A DNA stretch of 64,000 nt from Promerops cafer (lineage: Eukaryota; Chordata; Aves; Passeriformes; Nectariniidae), in assembly GCA_013398275.1 (NCBI GenBank), contig VZSE01002451.1:741776-805775 (forward strand). The letters are read 5' to 3'. The position numbers and the translations under genes are program-made. Below the pieces are notes generated by a model. The model saw nothing but the letters and a program-made list of their open reading frames with translations, did not search any database and was not told the DNA's origin. Positions 1 to 13,369 of the stretch are shown in pieces. Every line of letters starts with the position of its first letter. The stretch's first letter is position 1.

Positions 1-3000
1 ACAGCAACAACCGAAGGTTAAAGCAGCATAAAACAGGGGGAAAACATAACAAAAACAGAACACAGTGAGCCCAGATTGCCTTTGTTAAGAATATTTAATG
101 CTTAATTTTGTTTTATAACCCTGGCTCTCAAGCTATGCGTGTGACTTAGATTCCCTTGTTTTGCAGTTGTAGGAATTTGCCTTCAATTCCTGTTGGGGCA
201 GGGGGAGCTCTGTGTATGTATTTTGCACCTTCAGTCTTTGGCCTCGTTGGATTTTGGTCTTCTAAGAGTCAGAGCAAGGATGTATCTCCTGTGCCTGTGG
301 CTGGAGAAGGCTGGTGGCTCACAGCCCCTCAGCACAGCTTTCTGCCAAAGGGCAGAGATCCCACAGCGCTGAGGTGGGGCAAATATAATGGGGAGTGTGT
401 AGCCAAGCATTTGGGACATTTCCTGGTTTGGCACATCCAGTTCTGCACCAGCTGGGCGTCCATATCTGGCCCTCTGCACAGCTGGGGAGAAGGGGTGAGA
501 AGATGCTTAGAGGGAGAAGTTCCCAGGAAGGGCACCAGCTGTTCCTGGCAGGGCATGAAGCAGGGAGTGGGAACAACTCCTCAACCCATGGACCCCTTCC
601 CTGCCTCCTCCACCAGCACTGTTTAGTTTTGGATGGCACCTGTGAGTCCTTAGCTCTGTGCCTCTCCCTCCTCTACATGAAAGGGGAAAATAATTCCTGA
701 GTGAGTGACTTTGCCTCTGTTTGGGCTTCACCAGATGGTGATGTCACAATTGTTAAGTGATGACCTCATAAGACAGCAGGGCATTCAGGGTGGTTGGCTG
801 GGGTTTGTGTCTCAGGGATGTAAGGAGAAATAAATGTGCAACTGAACCAGCAATGGGTGACTTGATGGGAGATTTCAGTGCAGGCAGTAAATGTATCTCC
901 TCTTGTCAGACCTTGGTGCTGTCAGCTGGGATTGAGTGCAGGGAAAATCAGTGACAGAACCATTTAATACACATGAAATAGCCCTGTTTGAAATTCTGGA
1001 GCTTTCTGCCCAATTTAATAAATCTTTTCAGCTGTTTTATAGAACCCTTTGACAACCTTTTCAAAGATGCAGGAAGGCCAATGTATCCAAACAGCTTTAA
1101 AGCCCTTGGCCCAAGATGCGGGCTGAGCACAGCTGTGCCTGACCCCACCGTGAGAACCAGAGAGGGGCTGAATTCTCCATTTGTCAGCGCTGGGAAGGTC
1201 CTGGTTTGGCTCTTCTCCACTGTGAAAAGTCCCTCTTTGAAGCAAGGAGGGCTGAAGTTACAGGTGTTCCGAGGCTGGGATCAGGGACAGCAGCAGCTGC
1301 AGGGAGGGGTGGCCCCACTGCTGTGTCCCTGGTGTCACCTATGGACCCTCACCAGGGCTGTTATCCAGGACAATTTTAGCAGCTCATGGGAACCACCATT
1401 TGAAAATGTGTTATAATGTAATGCCTTTTAGTCAGGAGCAAAGGATTAGATCTGGATTCCTCTCCTAGTGCCACAAGAGATATTTTTAGTGCCCTTGAAG
1501 CCAGCTGGGTTTTCTGCACAGGGGAGGACTCTGCCCTCTCCTGTAAGGTTTTTCCAGCACTGCCCACATCAGTGCTGTGAATTACTCCTTCTGCTTGTTC
1601 TATTTTGCACCAATGGAATTTTTGGAACTCGTTCAAGCAAGTTCAGATTTTTTAAAGGGAATTTAGGCACCATTTTTCCTTGGAATTAAGCTCTTAGGCT
1701 CTTTACCTGCCTGACACCAAGCTGCCAGCTCCCATGGGGTCTGTGTGTGAAAGTCCCTCAAGTCATAGGGGAGTCTTAGCCCTACAATAAAGTACAGGTG
1801 TGTGGATCCAGGGCATGTGGGCATCATCCTTGGGGATGTTGTAAAAGACTTCTGGGGTGAAATGTGGGGATGGTGAACCCTTTGCTGTGCTCCCAGTCTT
1901 TCCATGGGGCTACAGGGACACCTGGGATGGTGCTAAACTGAGCTCCCAAGGGATGAGAGCATCAAGGACTCAGACTGTGAGTGCTTCTTGACCAGATTCT
2001 ACGCACAAGGACATTGATTACAACTAGCCTAGAATAACTCTGATTTCTTTTGGATACCTGACCCCTCAACAGGACAATCCTGTCCTACAGGGAACCAATA
2101 CTAGAAGGATAAAGCCCAGTTCCAAAACTCTTTTGATCAATACTCTTGGATCCAGGATGGTGTAGAAGGGTTTTAGAGTTTAAATGTGCTTGGGTGCCCA
2201 AAATAGGAAGGCAAGCATCCATCAGCTCAGCAGGTAACAAATCTCCTTGCTTTCAGAGGTGGATGTTGTCATTGCTTGGCTTCGTGGCACCAGCACCTGG
2301 CTTGCTGGAATGGATTTGTGTCTGCCTTTCCTCTCCTGGCTCCTTGGAGGGATCCAGTGGCTGATCTCACTCAGGTCTCATCCCCACCCTGTAAATCCTA
2401 CATTTCTCACCACCTGCAGCTCCCCATGGATGTTTACTTTCTCCTCCCTTGGGCTGGTGGCATTTTGCCCCTGCTGGCACAGACCTTGGATCCCACATTT
2501 GCAGGGGTAAGTGGGTCTCAGCCTTGGGGCTGATCCTGGCTCCAGGGAAGATATGGGCAGAGAGGATCTGCCATGATGTGCTGGGGCTCAGACCCCACCC
2601 TGTGCCCCAAGCATGACATGGTGCTTTCTCCTTTCTTCCCTTCATAAAAGGTTAACTTATGGTTAATTTGGTTGTTTTGCAAATTTATATCAAACACCTT
2701 CATTTTTACCCTGTGAAAACAGAATTGTAAAAAAAAAAAGCAGCTGAATTTCAACAAGTTTGAATCAGAAAGCTTTCTCTTCTTTTTTATTTGAAACATC
2801 TCTTCAAAAAATCTTCTGAAAAAATCTGCTTTTCAATCCAAACTTTTTGTTTAGTTTTGTTGTTTTCTTTTTCCTGGAATATCCTTCAATTTTCCTAATA
2901 CAACCAAGAGTATCTTTCCTGCCTCCCCTCTAAAAACAGTCTATAAAGAAAATATATAATCTAATTTTGGGCTGAGCAAAGCCATTGATTCATTTCAGCA

Positions 3001-4310
3001 GAAAAAGCTGCATGCTTCTCAGTTTTCCAAAGAAAATCTTTATTTTTTTCTGTCTCTTTTTCTCTTTGTCCCACAGTTTCCCCCCTTTGTTCCATAAGGT
3101 CGACTTGGGACAATTCCTCCCCTCCCCAGTTTTCAGTATTACACAAGTGGACCAGAAAAAACAGCCATTCAGCTGCTTCAACCACAATCTAAATGAGAAT
3201 GAGGAGATATTTCAGCTGTTTCTCTTGGTTTCCATTTTTTCCCAGTTTCTGGCTCAGTAGCTCCCAGAACATATTACACTAATTGTTCTTTTCCAAAATC
3301 CGACTGTCAACAAAAGGCAGGGAACCAGTCTAACAATTTCGACTAGAATTTCCACTACTTTGGTTCATTCCTGGTTTTGATTTTCACAAACTTGTTTGCC
3401 CCCCCCCAAGAAATTTGACATTTTGAGATATTTCCCAAACCCCAATTTCGTCCCATAAACTCTTTCTGTGGCAAACATGAAATTCATTATCACAAGTGAC
3501 ACTTCGTGGTGGAGCAGATACAAGTGTCTCCCTCATTATACGACTTCCAGTCTGTGATGGGAGAATTAAAGTGTTTGTGTGGAATTATATGGAATCAGGA
3601 TGAGGTTGAGCCAATGGTGTGAGGTCCTCACTGCAAACCCAGCTCCTCGGGTTTCCAGAGGGACTTCTCTTCCACATATAGACTTAATTCCTGGCCAAAA
3701 TGCCCCTTTTCCAGCCAAAATTTGTCTTACAAATGCAATGCACATTGTCAAAGGGAATGCTTGGGCTTTGTTCAAGACAATTGTTTGTCAATATGTTTTC
3801 CCAGTGTTCCCCTAATAGGAAAGGCCTCTCCCAGCAGCACTTTAACTGCTTGGTTGTGTCCAGGATGCTGAAACACGTGGCAGAAACCCCAAACTGGTAA
3901 AATGACATCTTTATATTATGGGCACTGAATTGTTTGAGTTCTTGAGTAAAGTCAGATCAGTGTTTATCAACATTGTGCATCACCCACTGGCACACTCAGC
4001 TTGCAGAAAATAGAATAAATCAGGTGCTTAAAATTAGGCACCTGCTTAAGGGCTCTGCTAAAACACAGCCTAAAGGCTACTGCAGATTTAGGAGGGACTT
4101 GAATTTTCCCTAGCAGAGAGATCTGGGAGTGGGATACGGGAACCTCTGCTTGGCTAACCCCAGTGAGACCAAACCAAGCCCAAGCAAAGCCCTTCTTGAC
4201 TATTTTGTTCTCATTTCCCTTCACTTCTCTCCTTTCCTCTCTTTTGTCTCCTCCAGCCCAGAGCCTCTGATAAAATGGAACAAATAAGAGCCCAGGGTAA
4301 TTGTTTGCAG
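1..4310. other. Unique non-coding DNA, no gene recognised
   Basis: No splice-bounded or family-recognisable coding sequence is visible on either strand. Open frames here are short (at most about 156 codons), overlap each other in several frames and resemble nothing known to me. About 2700-3470 is conspicuously T-rich, with many short T runs and a C9 run at 3399-3407. It may be a decayed ancient transposon, but no family could be named. A donor-like GGG|GTAAGT near 2506 has no convincing partner acceptor. Confidence 0.6.
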
Positions 4311-4319
4311 CGCTGGGGA

Positions 4320-4475
4320 ACTTTTTTGTGACGTGTCCCAGAGCTTGTGCCGCGAGCCAGGCGCTGGCAGCTGCTTTCACTTGGGGGCCGCGTACGAGCT
4401 CGCGGCCTGGGCAGTTGTTACACATTTACAAACCTCTGTCACTCTGGGGCTCTGCCTTCGCACCCGCCTCGCTTT
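4320..4475. promoter_or_regulatory. Compact CpG-rich block with inverted repeat (candidate regulatory element)
   Basis: About a dozen CpG dinucleotides fall in roughly 150 bp inside otherwise CpG-poor DNA. The block starts with a CRE-like half site (TGACGTG, about 4329) and contains a perfect dyad: GGCCGCG at 4386-4392 and CGCGGCC at 4401-4407, separated by 8 bases. It is followed directly by a T-rich tract. CpG retention is what is seen; enhancer or small promoter function is inference. It could equally be a GC-rich patch of no function. Confidence 0.3.
4386..4407. repeat. Perfect 7-bp GC inverted repeat
   Basis: The arms GGCCGCG (4386-4392) and CGCGGCC (4401-4407) are exact reverse complements around an 8-base centre, itself containing the GAGCT core. 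Three CpGs sit in the two arms and one in the centre, plus one at the centre-arm junction, so mutation by CpG decay has not yet broken the dyad. It could be a dimeric factor site or a hairpin in RNA. Confidence 0.6.
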
Positions 4476-4510
4476 GCTCCCAGTTTGTTGAGTTCTGCTT
4501 TGGTTTTCAT

Positions 4511-4630
4511 CTTTTTTCTAACCCCCTCTGTGTTTTTTTTTTTTGGTTGTTGTTTGGTTGGTTTTTTTTTGTTTTTTTTGATTTTGGTTTTTTTTTTCAT
4601 TCTTTTCTTTCTTCTTTTTGTTGTTTGCAG
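4511..4630. repeat. T/G-rich low-complexity tract
   Basis: Long T runs are interrupted by G (T12 at 4533-4544 and several runs of 8-10). The tract ends in a pyrimidine stretch followed by TTTGCAG at about 4625-4631, which formally looks like a 3' splice acceptor. With no matching downstream open exon or donor, it is treated as simple sequence. On the minus strand it yields a lysine-rich artefact frame. Confidence 0.8.
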
Positions 4631-7600
4631 AATGAATAAACATCTTTTCACAAGCAGGAATAAGGCCCTGGACACTCCTGGCTGCTGCTCTCCCTGTGCT
4701 ACCACTCCTTCATGTGTATAAATTTAGCAGGGGGTCCAGGAGCTAAAATAGGAAGCACATGGTTTTGTGACTTTACAATTGAAATAAAGAAATCTAATAT
4801 GACAGAAGAAGCATGTTGTTTATGGAACTGCAGATTTCAGTGAAGGCCATCCCTACCAAATCATAATTAAAATTACCATAATGACCCCTGAGTTTCATTT
4901 GTTGGGCTGGGAGGAAGGAAAATACGGATATTTTCAGTGGGTTCTGCTGAAACAATTTATTTAGAGCCACAGCTGGTTTTAATGTGCTGATGAGCTGGGA
5001 AAATAGTCAAAATTGTACTCCAGTCAAGTGACTGTGTAATATCTGAGAGCAGAACCAGACCAAAATCTCTGTCATTTTATTTAATCTAATGAATAGTGTT
5101 TTGTAACTGCAAAACGTAATTTCTCTGCACATATGTTACACGCACACTTCACTAACAACATCCACAGTGCCACCAGTGGAACAAATGAAAATGCTTTCAG
5201 TCTGATTTGTTTAACCCTTCTAAATTTTGTTAAGACTTCTTTGGAATAAACCAAATATTTGGTATGGAGATCTTCAGCAACGAGCATGCAGGCTATAGGA
5301 AGGAAACTTGTGTTCCTTGAAATAAAAAGAATGGAATTTTTCGCAAGAAAGACATTCTTACAAAATGATTTCTACCTTTTTAAGTAGATTTCAGGTTTTG
5401 CACTGGATTTGCCTTTGAAGTCAGAGACACAAAACTAATCAACTTTAAAATTAGCACATAAAATTAATGATTGCTGGAGTTGGCAGGCTGGCTGGAAAAC
5501 CAGGACTCTTCTGGCATTTTCATTTGGAAAAAGCTTCAAAGCTACTGCCTGTGTTTGACATTAGAACTAAGAGCTGAAGAGTGAGGAAGAAAAAAGTAAA
5601 ATGCCTCCCAAATATCAGGTGCAAAGCAAATTTCATGGGACAGAAAACCCCACGCTGTGTTTGGAGCCTCAGGTTTGGAGAAATCACTTGAAGCAGATCT
5701 TTTTGCAAACCTCTGAGTCCAAGATTTTGTTGATTTTTCATTTGTTGAGCTTTTGTTTGGGTTTGTTTTGTGGTTGTTGATGTAGTTGTTGTTGTTTTTC
5801 TTTAGCAAATGTACGTGAAAGCAGACAAGGCAATGGTTTGGGGGGAGAAATAGAAGAAGCCACAAAATAATTCCTAATAAATCCATAGCTGTGCCATCCC
5901 TAGAAGAACCACACATCTGCAGGAATGACCGGCTTGAGTTATGAAGACACTGTTTGATTTGGCTAAACTTGCTTAAAAATCTGAAATCTGCTCCTTCCCT
6001 GAAGAGGCTCAGACTTGCTCACCCACCTTATGACCAAAAACAGCAGCTCAAGCATTTTATTGCAGTTTTTGTTTTCCCAGTAAAACAAAGCAAAATTTTC
6101 TGGGAGGAGGAACCAAAGGACAAAAACATTACCTGCTTTATACCTTCATTAGTGGAAAATTAAGTTCTCCATCTGCTATGAGGAGCCAGCTGGGTGTGGG
6201 GTTGGTGATGGAAGACAGCTGCAAACAAATGTGTTGAGTGAATTAATGTTCTGTGTGATGGTGGAAAAAGAGCTCAGCTCTGAGGGACGGATTTGGTTAT
6301 CACGGGTTGAGCAAGGCTGAGAGAGGGGCAGCAGAGACTGTCTGCAAGTTCAGCTGCAAACTGTGCACGAGTACTTAAAAAAAGAAGGAAAGGATGTCAC
6401 GAGAGAGAGGGAAAACGGAAGAGAATATGCATTTGGAGCAGAAAAACTGGCAAAATATGAGTTGCTATAAGCTGGATTCTTGTTTTCTCGAGTGGATTTG
6501 GCTTCAAAAGCAATTAGCTTCTTGTCACATGCTGGGGCAGCTGTGCCAAACAGTTCAACAACACATTATTTTTGTCATTGCACAAAAGGTGATATTGAGC
6601 CCAGAATAACTCTTTCCATTTATGACTTTGGCTTTTGGCCTAAGCTCAAAGGAAGTGAAGGAAAAAAAAAAAAAAAAAGAAAGAAAAAAGTGATACCCTT
6701 TTCTGAAGGTCTTGGGGCACTTAAGTCTCAGATGTTGGTGTACAAGAAAGTTTACCAGGGTCCCAGTGTCAATAGAAAAGGCAGATCCCTGATAGCTTTA
6801 TTTGGGTTGTTTGGCTGCTCACTGGGGGAAAACCCAGTGCAGAAGCCATGTGGGATCAGGAACTGAGGCCACAGTGATTCCTTAGTCCTTCACCTTCCAA
6901 AGCCATTTCTAAGGTGTCAGCAGCTTCAGGAGGAAGAGGAAGACTGAGTGGCCAAGATTTGTGTATGCTACCAACCCTGCAGCTCTAAGCATTATTCCAG
7001 TCCCCACAGCCTCAGAAATGTTTCTTAAACACTCCAGGAAAACGTTTTGGTCCCTTAATGTGCTTGCATGACACACCGACGAGGGTGACAGAGTTCCTGC
7101 CTGCTAAAAGAAATCAGTGTTTAACCTGAATATTGATTAAGCCAACAAATCATGCTGACCAGGCTGCAATAACCAGAGGTACCCACAGGGATAAATGCCA
7201 GGTAAAAGAGGGTTTTTGCTTGCAGGGAAAGGGAGAGCACACTCAGGCTGGAGGTAAATGTGGAAATGGATTTAATAAACACCTACTGAGCCTCCCTTCT
7301 ATTTCTCTGCCTGTAAAATATCCACCATGGTATTTTAATCATGATGTTTTTAATAATACAAGAAAATCTTATTAATAATTCCATTTTGGAATGTTTCTGC
7401 TTAGTCAACTCCAGGGTAACAGTTAAACTTGACACAACAGTGTTTGCTTTAAAATTGTGTGGACTATGCCAGTCCATGGGGTGATTCATTTGCTGGCTAA
7501 TTAACAAATGTCTAATGTAAATTTAACATTCACTTTGACTTACATTCCTGCAACCCAAACTTCTTTTTGATTGGGGTAGCTGTAAGTGGAAGCCAAATAT

Positions 7601-10049
7601 TTTCCTTGGTGGAGCCAAGGGGATGGCATATGCTACTCGTTTAGATTTCCATTTCCTTTGCATCTTTTCAGGGGCTGAAATTCAGGCGTTAACATTTCCG
7701 AATACAAAGTCATTTTTGTATGAAAATTTGCAAATGAACCCCCCAAGATTTTGTAGTACTGCTTGAAACCGAGTTCTTTCATTGGCAAGAAAGAATGTGC
7801 CCTATGAGGTTCCTCCTGTTCCTTCTGCCCAAATTCCTGGTAAATACCTAATTACCCCATTTGACTGTAAGAGGACTTTTTGCCTTTCCTGTGCTGAGCA
7901 TCCCTGTGAGCTGGAAAACCAAACCAAGCCATTGCTCAACGAAGAGGAGCTTTGGCTCCTGGTCCCCTCTCAGCTTCAATCATGTCCCCATTCTCCCAGA
8001 TGGTGCCTTTTAAAATTTTTTTCCCAGGCATTAAAGTTTCTGGAACATGGTAACACTGACTGTGACATAAACAGGATCATAGCTTTCCCAAAGGCCCATG
8101 TAAGAAAATAAACAAATTAATCCTGGAAAGAGACAGCAGGCTCCTGTAGCTGACCAGGAATATACTCCCCAGTGGCTGGGAAACGCTGGGTAAATGATGG
8201 CAAAAGAAAAATGAGATGCTTGTGGGGGTTTGGAGGTGTAAGGCTGAGGTTTGGGGCTTCAAACAGTCTGGACTTGGATGCCTCCTGTCACTGGGCTGTG
8301 CACCATGAGCCCTGTCTGCTGCTCAGGCAGTGGATTCTGGCTGTTTGCCTCTGCTCTGGAAGGTTCCCTGTGCGGGCAGGACAGCACGGCTCCGTAGGAA
8401 GGGGACATGCCCACGTTCTCCAGCATTCCCTGGCAAGCTCTGGTGCAGGTCTGAATCCTCTCAGGAGATGTCCAGAGGCAGCAAACACAGCCACACGCAG
8501 AGCCAGTGTGAGGCTGGATGTGGGAAACCTGCACCTCTTCCAGAGTCTTCCAGCCTCTTCCTCAATACCTCCCCCTGGTTATCAGGCTGGACTCCCAGGG
8601 CTGAAGGAGAAGGGTTTCTGGCCTGGACACCCACCCCAGATGTTGCAGCAAGAACTTCTTCAGCTTAAATGCTGGGAAAACCCATGGTAAGCATCCATCA
8701 TTTCATTTTTTAAATAATTTTTTTTTTTAAGGGAAGGATTACAGTTTTATGGAACATCTTGACGTTAATGTCCTACTCCAACTGGCTAGCTTTTCCTGTC
8801 TCCCTTGTGGGGAAATACTTTCTTAATGGAGCTGGGTTTTGGGAAGCCTGTCCCAGGAAGTGTGAGACAAGGAGCTCAGGCCTCTCAATGGCATTTCTAT
8901 CACTTCTGCTGTTTCACATTGCAAGCTTGGAAAGGTGACAGAGACCCTTTTTCTCAGTTTCCAGCTCATCACGGCAGAGCAAAAGCTGCTGAATCCTGTC
9001 AGGGGCTGCTGAGAAGGGCAATCAAGTCACGTTCCTGAAGAACACAGGAATCACCTGATGAAAGCCATATGCTGATGCTGGGCTCATCTAACACAGGTTT
9101 GATTTCAGGATTGTTTGGAAGTGACCCAATGGAGAGAGGGAAGGCTTGTGAGGACTCCTGAGGAATGCCTGCACAGGATCAACCATCATCCTTTTTCACC
9201 AGGAGAGAGATCCAGGCATGTCTGAGGGGATTTAGTTTAGAAATGGCCCTGCAATGTCTCGATAACATCATTCCGGTGTGATTTCCAGCACCTCCTGGCT
9301 ACAGCTCTGTCTCAATGAGGTGCAGAGATCTCTGAAAATGTCAGGGGGGTTACCAAATTTTGAAATCTCTTGGTGATGTAAACACACTTTTCACTTAGTT
9401 TTGTTGGAGGTTTGGGCCAGGTCTGCGAGTTGAGCTTGGAAAATCCAGGTTTTACTCTGAATTTTGCAGCTCAGTCCTGTTGCTGAGACACCCGTGAAGA
9501 AGGACACAGAATATTCACAGGGGCTTTCTCTGGTGAGGGAGGGATGCAGAGCCATGAAACACCACCTTGTTTTGTCAGCCAGCAAGGGAGCTGTGCTCTA
9601 CCTGTGTGTATTTATGTTTGGGCTGGATGTATACATAAAATATTTTTGCCCCTGCTGCACGTTCTTCCACCTTGGTGAGGCTGGAGCTGAGGAAACACAA
9701 GCAAAAATTTCTTTTTGCAGCTTCCAAAAATCCAGAGTGCCTTTTTCAGATGAAAAATTCATGCCATCGTTAGTGCTGACTGGTGTCTCCTTGACTCCTG
9801 TGCTCCCTCATGGCACAGGGAAACCTATATAAAGAAATTTGGCTGGCTCTTGAAAAGCATAAATGAGAGGAACTGGCTGTGGGGAGAGGTTTCTGAGGGC
9901 TCGAGGAGGAGTTCAAACGCTTCGTTCTTCAGCTGCTGGAGATAAAAGTCCTGGTACATTCAATTCCCACTTTCTGCTGCTGCCAATAAGCAGGGGGGCT
10001 TCTTCCTCAGCCTCTTGCCACCACAGAAATAACAGAGATAAAGCCAGCA
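4631..10049. other. Unique non-coding DNA, no gene recognised
   Basis: AT-leaning single-copy sequence without a recognisable transposon or exon. It holds an A17 run at 6662-6678 continuing as an A/G tract to 6690, and a T-rich patch near 8707-8731. The two longest frames (7782-8111 and 8172-8690, plus) have no start context, splice signals or family resemblance that would support a gene. Confidence 0.6.
6662..6690 (+). repeat. Poly-A / A-G tract
   Basis: Seventeen A residues are followed by GAAAGAAAAAAG. There is no recognisable retroposon body directly upstream and no obvious target-site duplication, so I call it simple sequence rather than a retroposon tail. Confidence 0.85.
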
Positions 10050-10320
10050 AAATAAATAAACGTTTTGTGGCTGGAATAGATAATAATTTCACCAGCTGAA
10101 TATTAAAATATCAAAGCTCAAGGAGAGGATATATAATTATGGGCCTTTGAAGTTCAATAAAGGTCTGTTTCATCAACACAGTATTTCAAATGCAAAGACA
10201 GAATGATAATATTGCACTGGCATTTCTGACCCACTGAGAATATGCCAGGAGGAGAAGGAAGCCCTTTAAGACAGAGGCCGTTTAGACAGGGCCTGATTAA
10301 TTATCCTACCCCAAAATGAT
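10050..10320. other. Candidate conserved non-coding element
   Basis: This is AT-rich, repeat-free single-copy DNA dense in short motifs typical of developmental enhancers (TAAT cores, ATATAATTA, AAATAT) and lacking homopolymer decay. Conservation cannot be measured here. The call rests only on texture compared with neighbouring sequence and is weak. Confidence 0.2.
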
Positions 10321-11849
10321 CAGTCCCTGACAGGAGAATGTTGCTCAGCATCATTTCTCTCCCTTTTACTCCTGCCATATTTTGATTTAAGAAGGATTGT
10401 TTGGCCCACTACAAGCAGGTGATGTGAAACACTGAAATGAAGGGGCTCTTCTCTACCAGTTATGTTCCAGTTATAAATATTCCCATATTAAACAGAAGAT
10501 CTAAATCCTTCGGTCCAACAAACTGTGGCTGAACTTTATTTGTTTGATGCCAATTTCCAAACCAGGGTTAAAAAGCTCAGCAACATTTCTTTGTGGTTTG
10601 AATTTTTGACTCCACCCTATGGCAGGTAAAGAAAAATCAGCGTTGAGGCAGGGCATACAGTTTTGACAGACATTTTGTTCAGGAATATCACCTTCTTCTC
10701 CCCAGACTCACTCTAGAAGCACTGCCTGCTGCCTCCAGGCTTCTGGGAGCTGCAGCTGTGATGGCTTCAGCTCTTTCTCACCTTACTTCCCGGGATGCAG
10801 GACAGCATCTGGCACATTGCTGGAGATGAGCCCTGGCTCATGCAAAGGCTGGAGGGGAAGATTTTTGGGCTCCCAAGGGCACCACATCAGCTTGGGTAAG
10901 GAGAGTTTTTAAAGGGATGTTTTAAGATACTTTTGGGGTTTTTTTTTTAAATTTTTAATTTTTGGAAATGTTAAAGATGTTTCACTGTGATCACAATGAA
11001 CTAAAAAACCCCCTTTGGTGAGGGTAAACTAGGCTGGAAGAAAAGCTGTTAAAACCAACTGAAGGTTTATGACTGCCCACAGTGTTTATACCATGCAGTT
11101 CTTGTACTCAGAAGGAGTTTACTACATTAGGTTATTTTATTTTTTAATAGACTGTCGTCACATTTGGGTACATTTTCCATTTCCAATTAACATCCAGGCC
11201 AGTTTTGTGGTTTGGGAAAGACAAGCAAGAGCCCTCACTACATGTCAGTGGAAGAGGAGCTTTTATTTGAGGGTAGGGATGTCGAATGACCCCACAGCTT
11301 CCTGTTAGTGTTTTAATAGCAGGACTTTCCCACCTGCTCCTGGCTGGAAAGTCAAGCTTGCCTGCTCACGTGGAGACCCAGTAAACGTGTGAGCAGAGTG
11401 TCCATATCCGATTTCCTAAGTAAAGTGTGTTACGTTTTGGTTTTGGTTCAAAGTGGGAATCAGCCTGTGGGGAAGAAATGGTCTTTCTCAGCATACCTCA
11501 CACTCATGGGAGGTCTTGAACATGGTGTTTCAAACTTCCCAGTGCAGTATAAAAGAAAGGAAAGTTTCTGAACGAGGCAGTTGATTTTGCCTTTCAGCAC
11601 GCACGCTTGGTGGTGTGCAGGAGATCGAAGGATACTGTGCTGATTGGAAAATGCCAGTAAATTTTTGCCCCGACTCCAGTGAATGTTTGCATCAATGACC
11701 TCCAGGCTGGCCTTCTCTGCTGATCAAACCACCATCTCTTCAAGGCTCCATTACTCCCCGTGCAAAAGGGCTCTGGTGCTTCTCTGCATTCCTCAGGGCA
11801 CCTCGGTACAAAGGGTGTCTGACTTTCGAATGATTTACTGCATCTAAAA

Positions 11850-11966
11850 AGCCAGGCTGGATGGACCTCTGAGCACCTTGATCTAGTGGAAGGTGTCTCT
11901 GCTCATGGCAGGGGGGTGGAATGAGATGATTTTTAAGGTCCCATCCAACCCAAATCATTCTTTGAC
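11850..11966 (+). mobile_element. CR1 LINE 3'-end fragment
   Basis: The sequence follows the avian CR1 3' end in order: GGCTGGATGG, then TCTAGTGGAAGGTGTC, CATGGCAGGGGG, GATGATTTTTAAGG, CCATCCAACCCAAATCATTCT. It is a heavily 5'-truncated tail of about 117 bp with no reverse transcriptase sequence. The terminal octamer array is degenerate (only one ATTCTTTG), so it is an old, dead copy. Confidence 0.85.
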
Positions 11967-12185
11967 CCTTGCTGTCACCCTAATTCAACAGTGGTTTGAA
12001 GATGATGAATATCTTGTTGTAAGTCAGGGTGCACTGTCCCGGGTTTAGAATTACACTTTAGCCAGAAAGGTTCTAGGTGAGCTTGGGTTTCTTCTGCAGG
12101 TCATATTTTCTCTCTGCAGAAGGCAGGGTTGGGAATGTGTGAGTAAACATTGGGCTTGATTTCTCTTGAGACACATTGCTCTGGG

Positions 12186-12212
12186 TCCCTCCCTCCCTCC
12201 TCCCTCCCTCTC
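12186..12212. repeat. (CCCT)n pyrimidine microsatellite
   Basis: Repeats of CCCT with one shortened unit make a pure C/T tract. The complementary strand carries repeated GGG triplets, so it can in principle form a G-quadruplex or triplex. No associated gene is seen. Confidence 0.8.
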
Positions 12213-13369
12213 ATGGTGCTGAATTCGAGGAGTCCTCTGTAGTGCCCTTTGATGGGGATGACAAATGGGGTCACCCCAATTTTGAGACTGGCACAGCTTG
12301 ACCCTGGCAGCCTCCTCTCTCTGCATGCCCCTGCACAAGCCAGGTTTATCCATCAAGGATGCAACACGCAGGGGGACGTGGGTGCCCTGGGAAAGCCTCT
12401 TGATCCCCACACCCTGAGCTCGTCAGCCCTGACTGTGCTCTGGGGGCCTTCACAGAAGACAAAGAATTCATCCAGGAAGTGCCTCAAATCAAAACCCAAA
12501 TTGTTGTAATGAAATCTAAATGAAACCATAATAGGAGAGAAATAGCAAACAGGGATTTCCTCTCTTTCATGGTAGAACTGGCAATTTAAATTTAAAAAGT
12601 CAAAATCAGTGAGTGATACACAGTTCAAAGGAGAGTCAGAGAGTCCTGGTTCTGCCAGAGAGGCATTCAGCTGCAGATTCAGCCCTGTAGGCTTTTCTCT
12701 GCATGTAGGCCTTTTTTTGTTGTTGTTCATCTGTCAGCTGCTTCTACTAAACCACTTTAAATTAAGTCTTGGTCAATGTCAGAGTTGAGATCTGTTTTAT
12801 AGGGATGTATTTGTGGAAAAGCATCCAAATACCTGCCTCAGAACTTGTCAGTTATAACTATATTCTCAGCAGACACTGAAAGCCATAAACCTCATGCTGA
12901 GGGCTTTGAATATCACTTAAGAGCTTAAGCTGTGTTCTTGGAATGAATTTATGAGAAAAACCCAGAGGGACTCAGCAGCAGGCAGGGGAAACTGCAGCTC
13001 TCCTTCCTTTTTTCTAGCTGGGGGGAAGGAATCCCAATGGATAGCAACACAGCAAAGCCTTTTCCAAACAGGGCAGCACCAACCTAGCAGGAAAAGTCCA
13101 GAAAACACTGAAAGTCAAGCATCTTATGTTAAGATGCACATGATGGAGGGAGAAGTGGGATGGGTTGGTCAGAACGAAGGGGGAAGCACTTCCTGCATGC
13201 TGAAAGAGCTTGTTAAAACCAAACTGATTGCTTGGCCCTCAAATTATCTGATAGCTGGTTGTCCTTCTTCAGCTGGCTCTGATCCCTTTCTGACACCACA
13301 GACAAGAGCAAGCAAGCAGCTCCAACTCAGAAATGTCAGTGTGGTTTAGGTTAGGGAGTGTTTGTAATA

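Noticed and set aside
2247..2533. Exon ending at GGG|GTAAGT near 2506
   Set aside because: No matching acceptor with an open frame and no family resemblance.
2700..3470. Ancient DNA transposon or palindromic repeat in a T-rich region
   Set aside because: No terminal inverted repeats or recognisable core could be traced; low complexity explains the look.
4560..4632. Strong-looking 3' splice acceptor at the end of a T-rich tract
   Set aside because: The tract is a low-complexity T/G repeat and the downstream sequence meets stops quickly with no donor.
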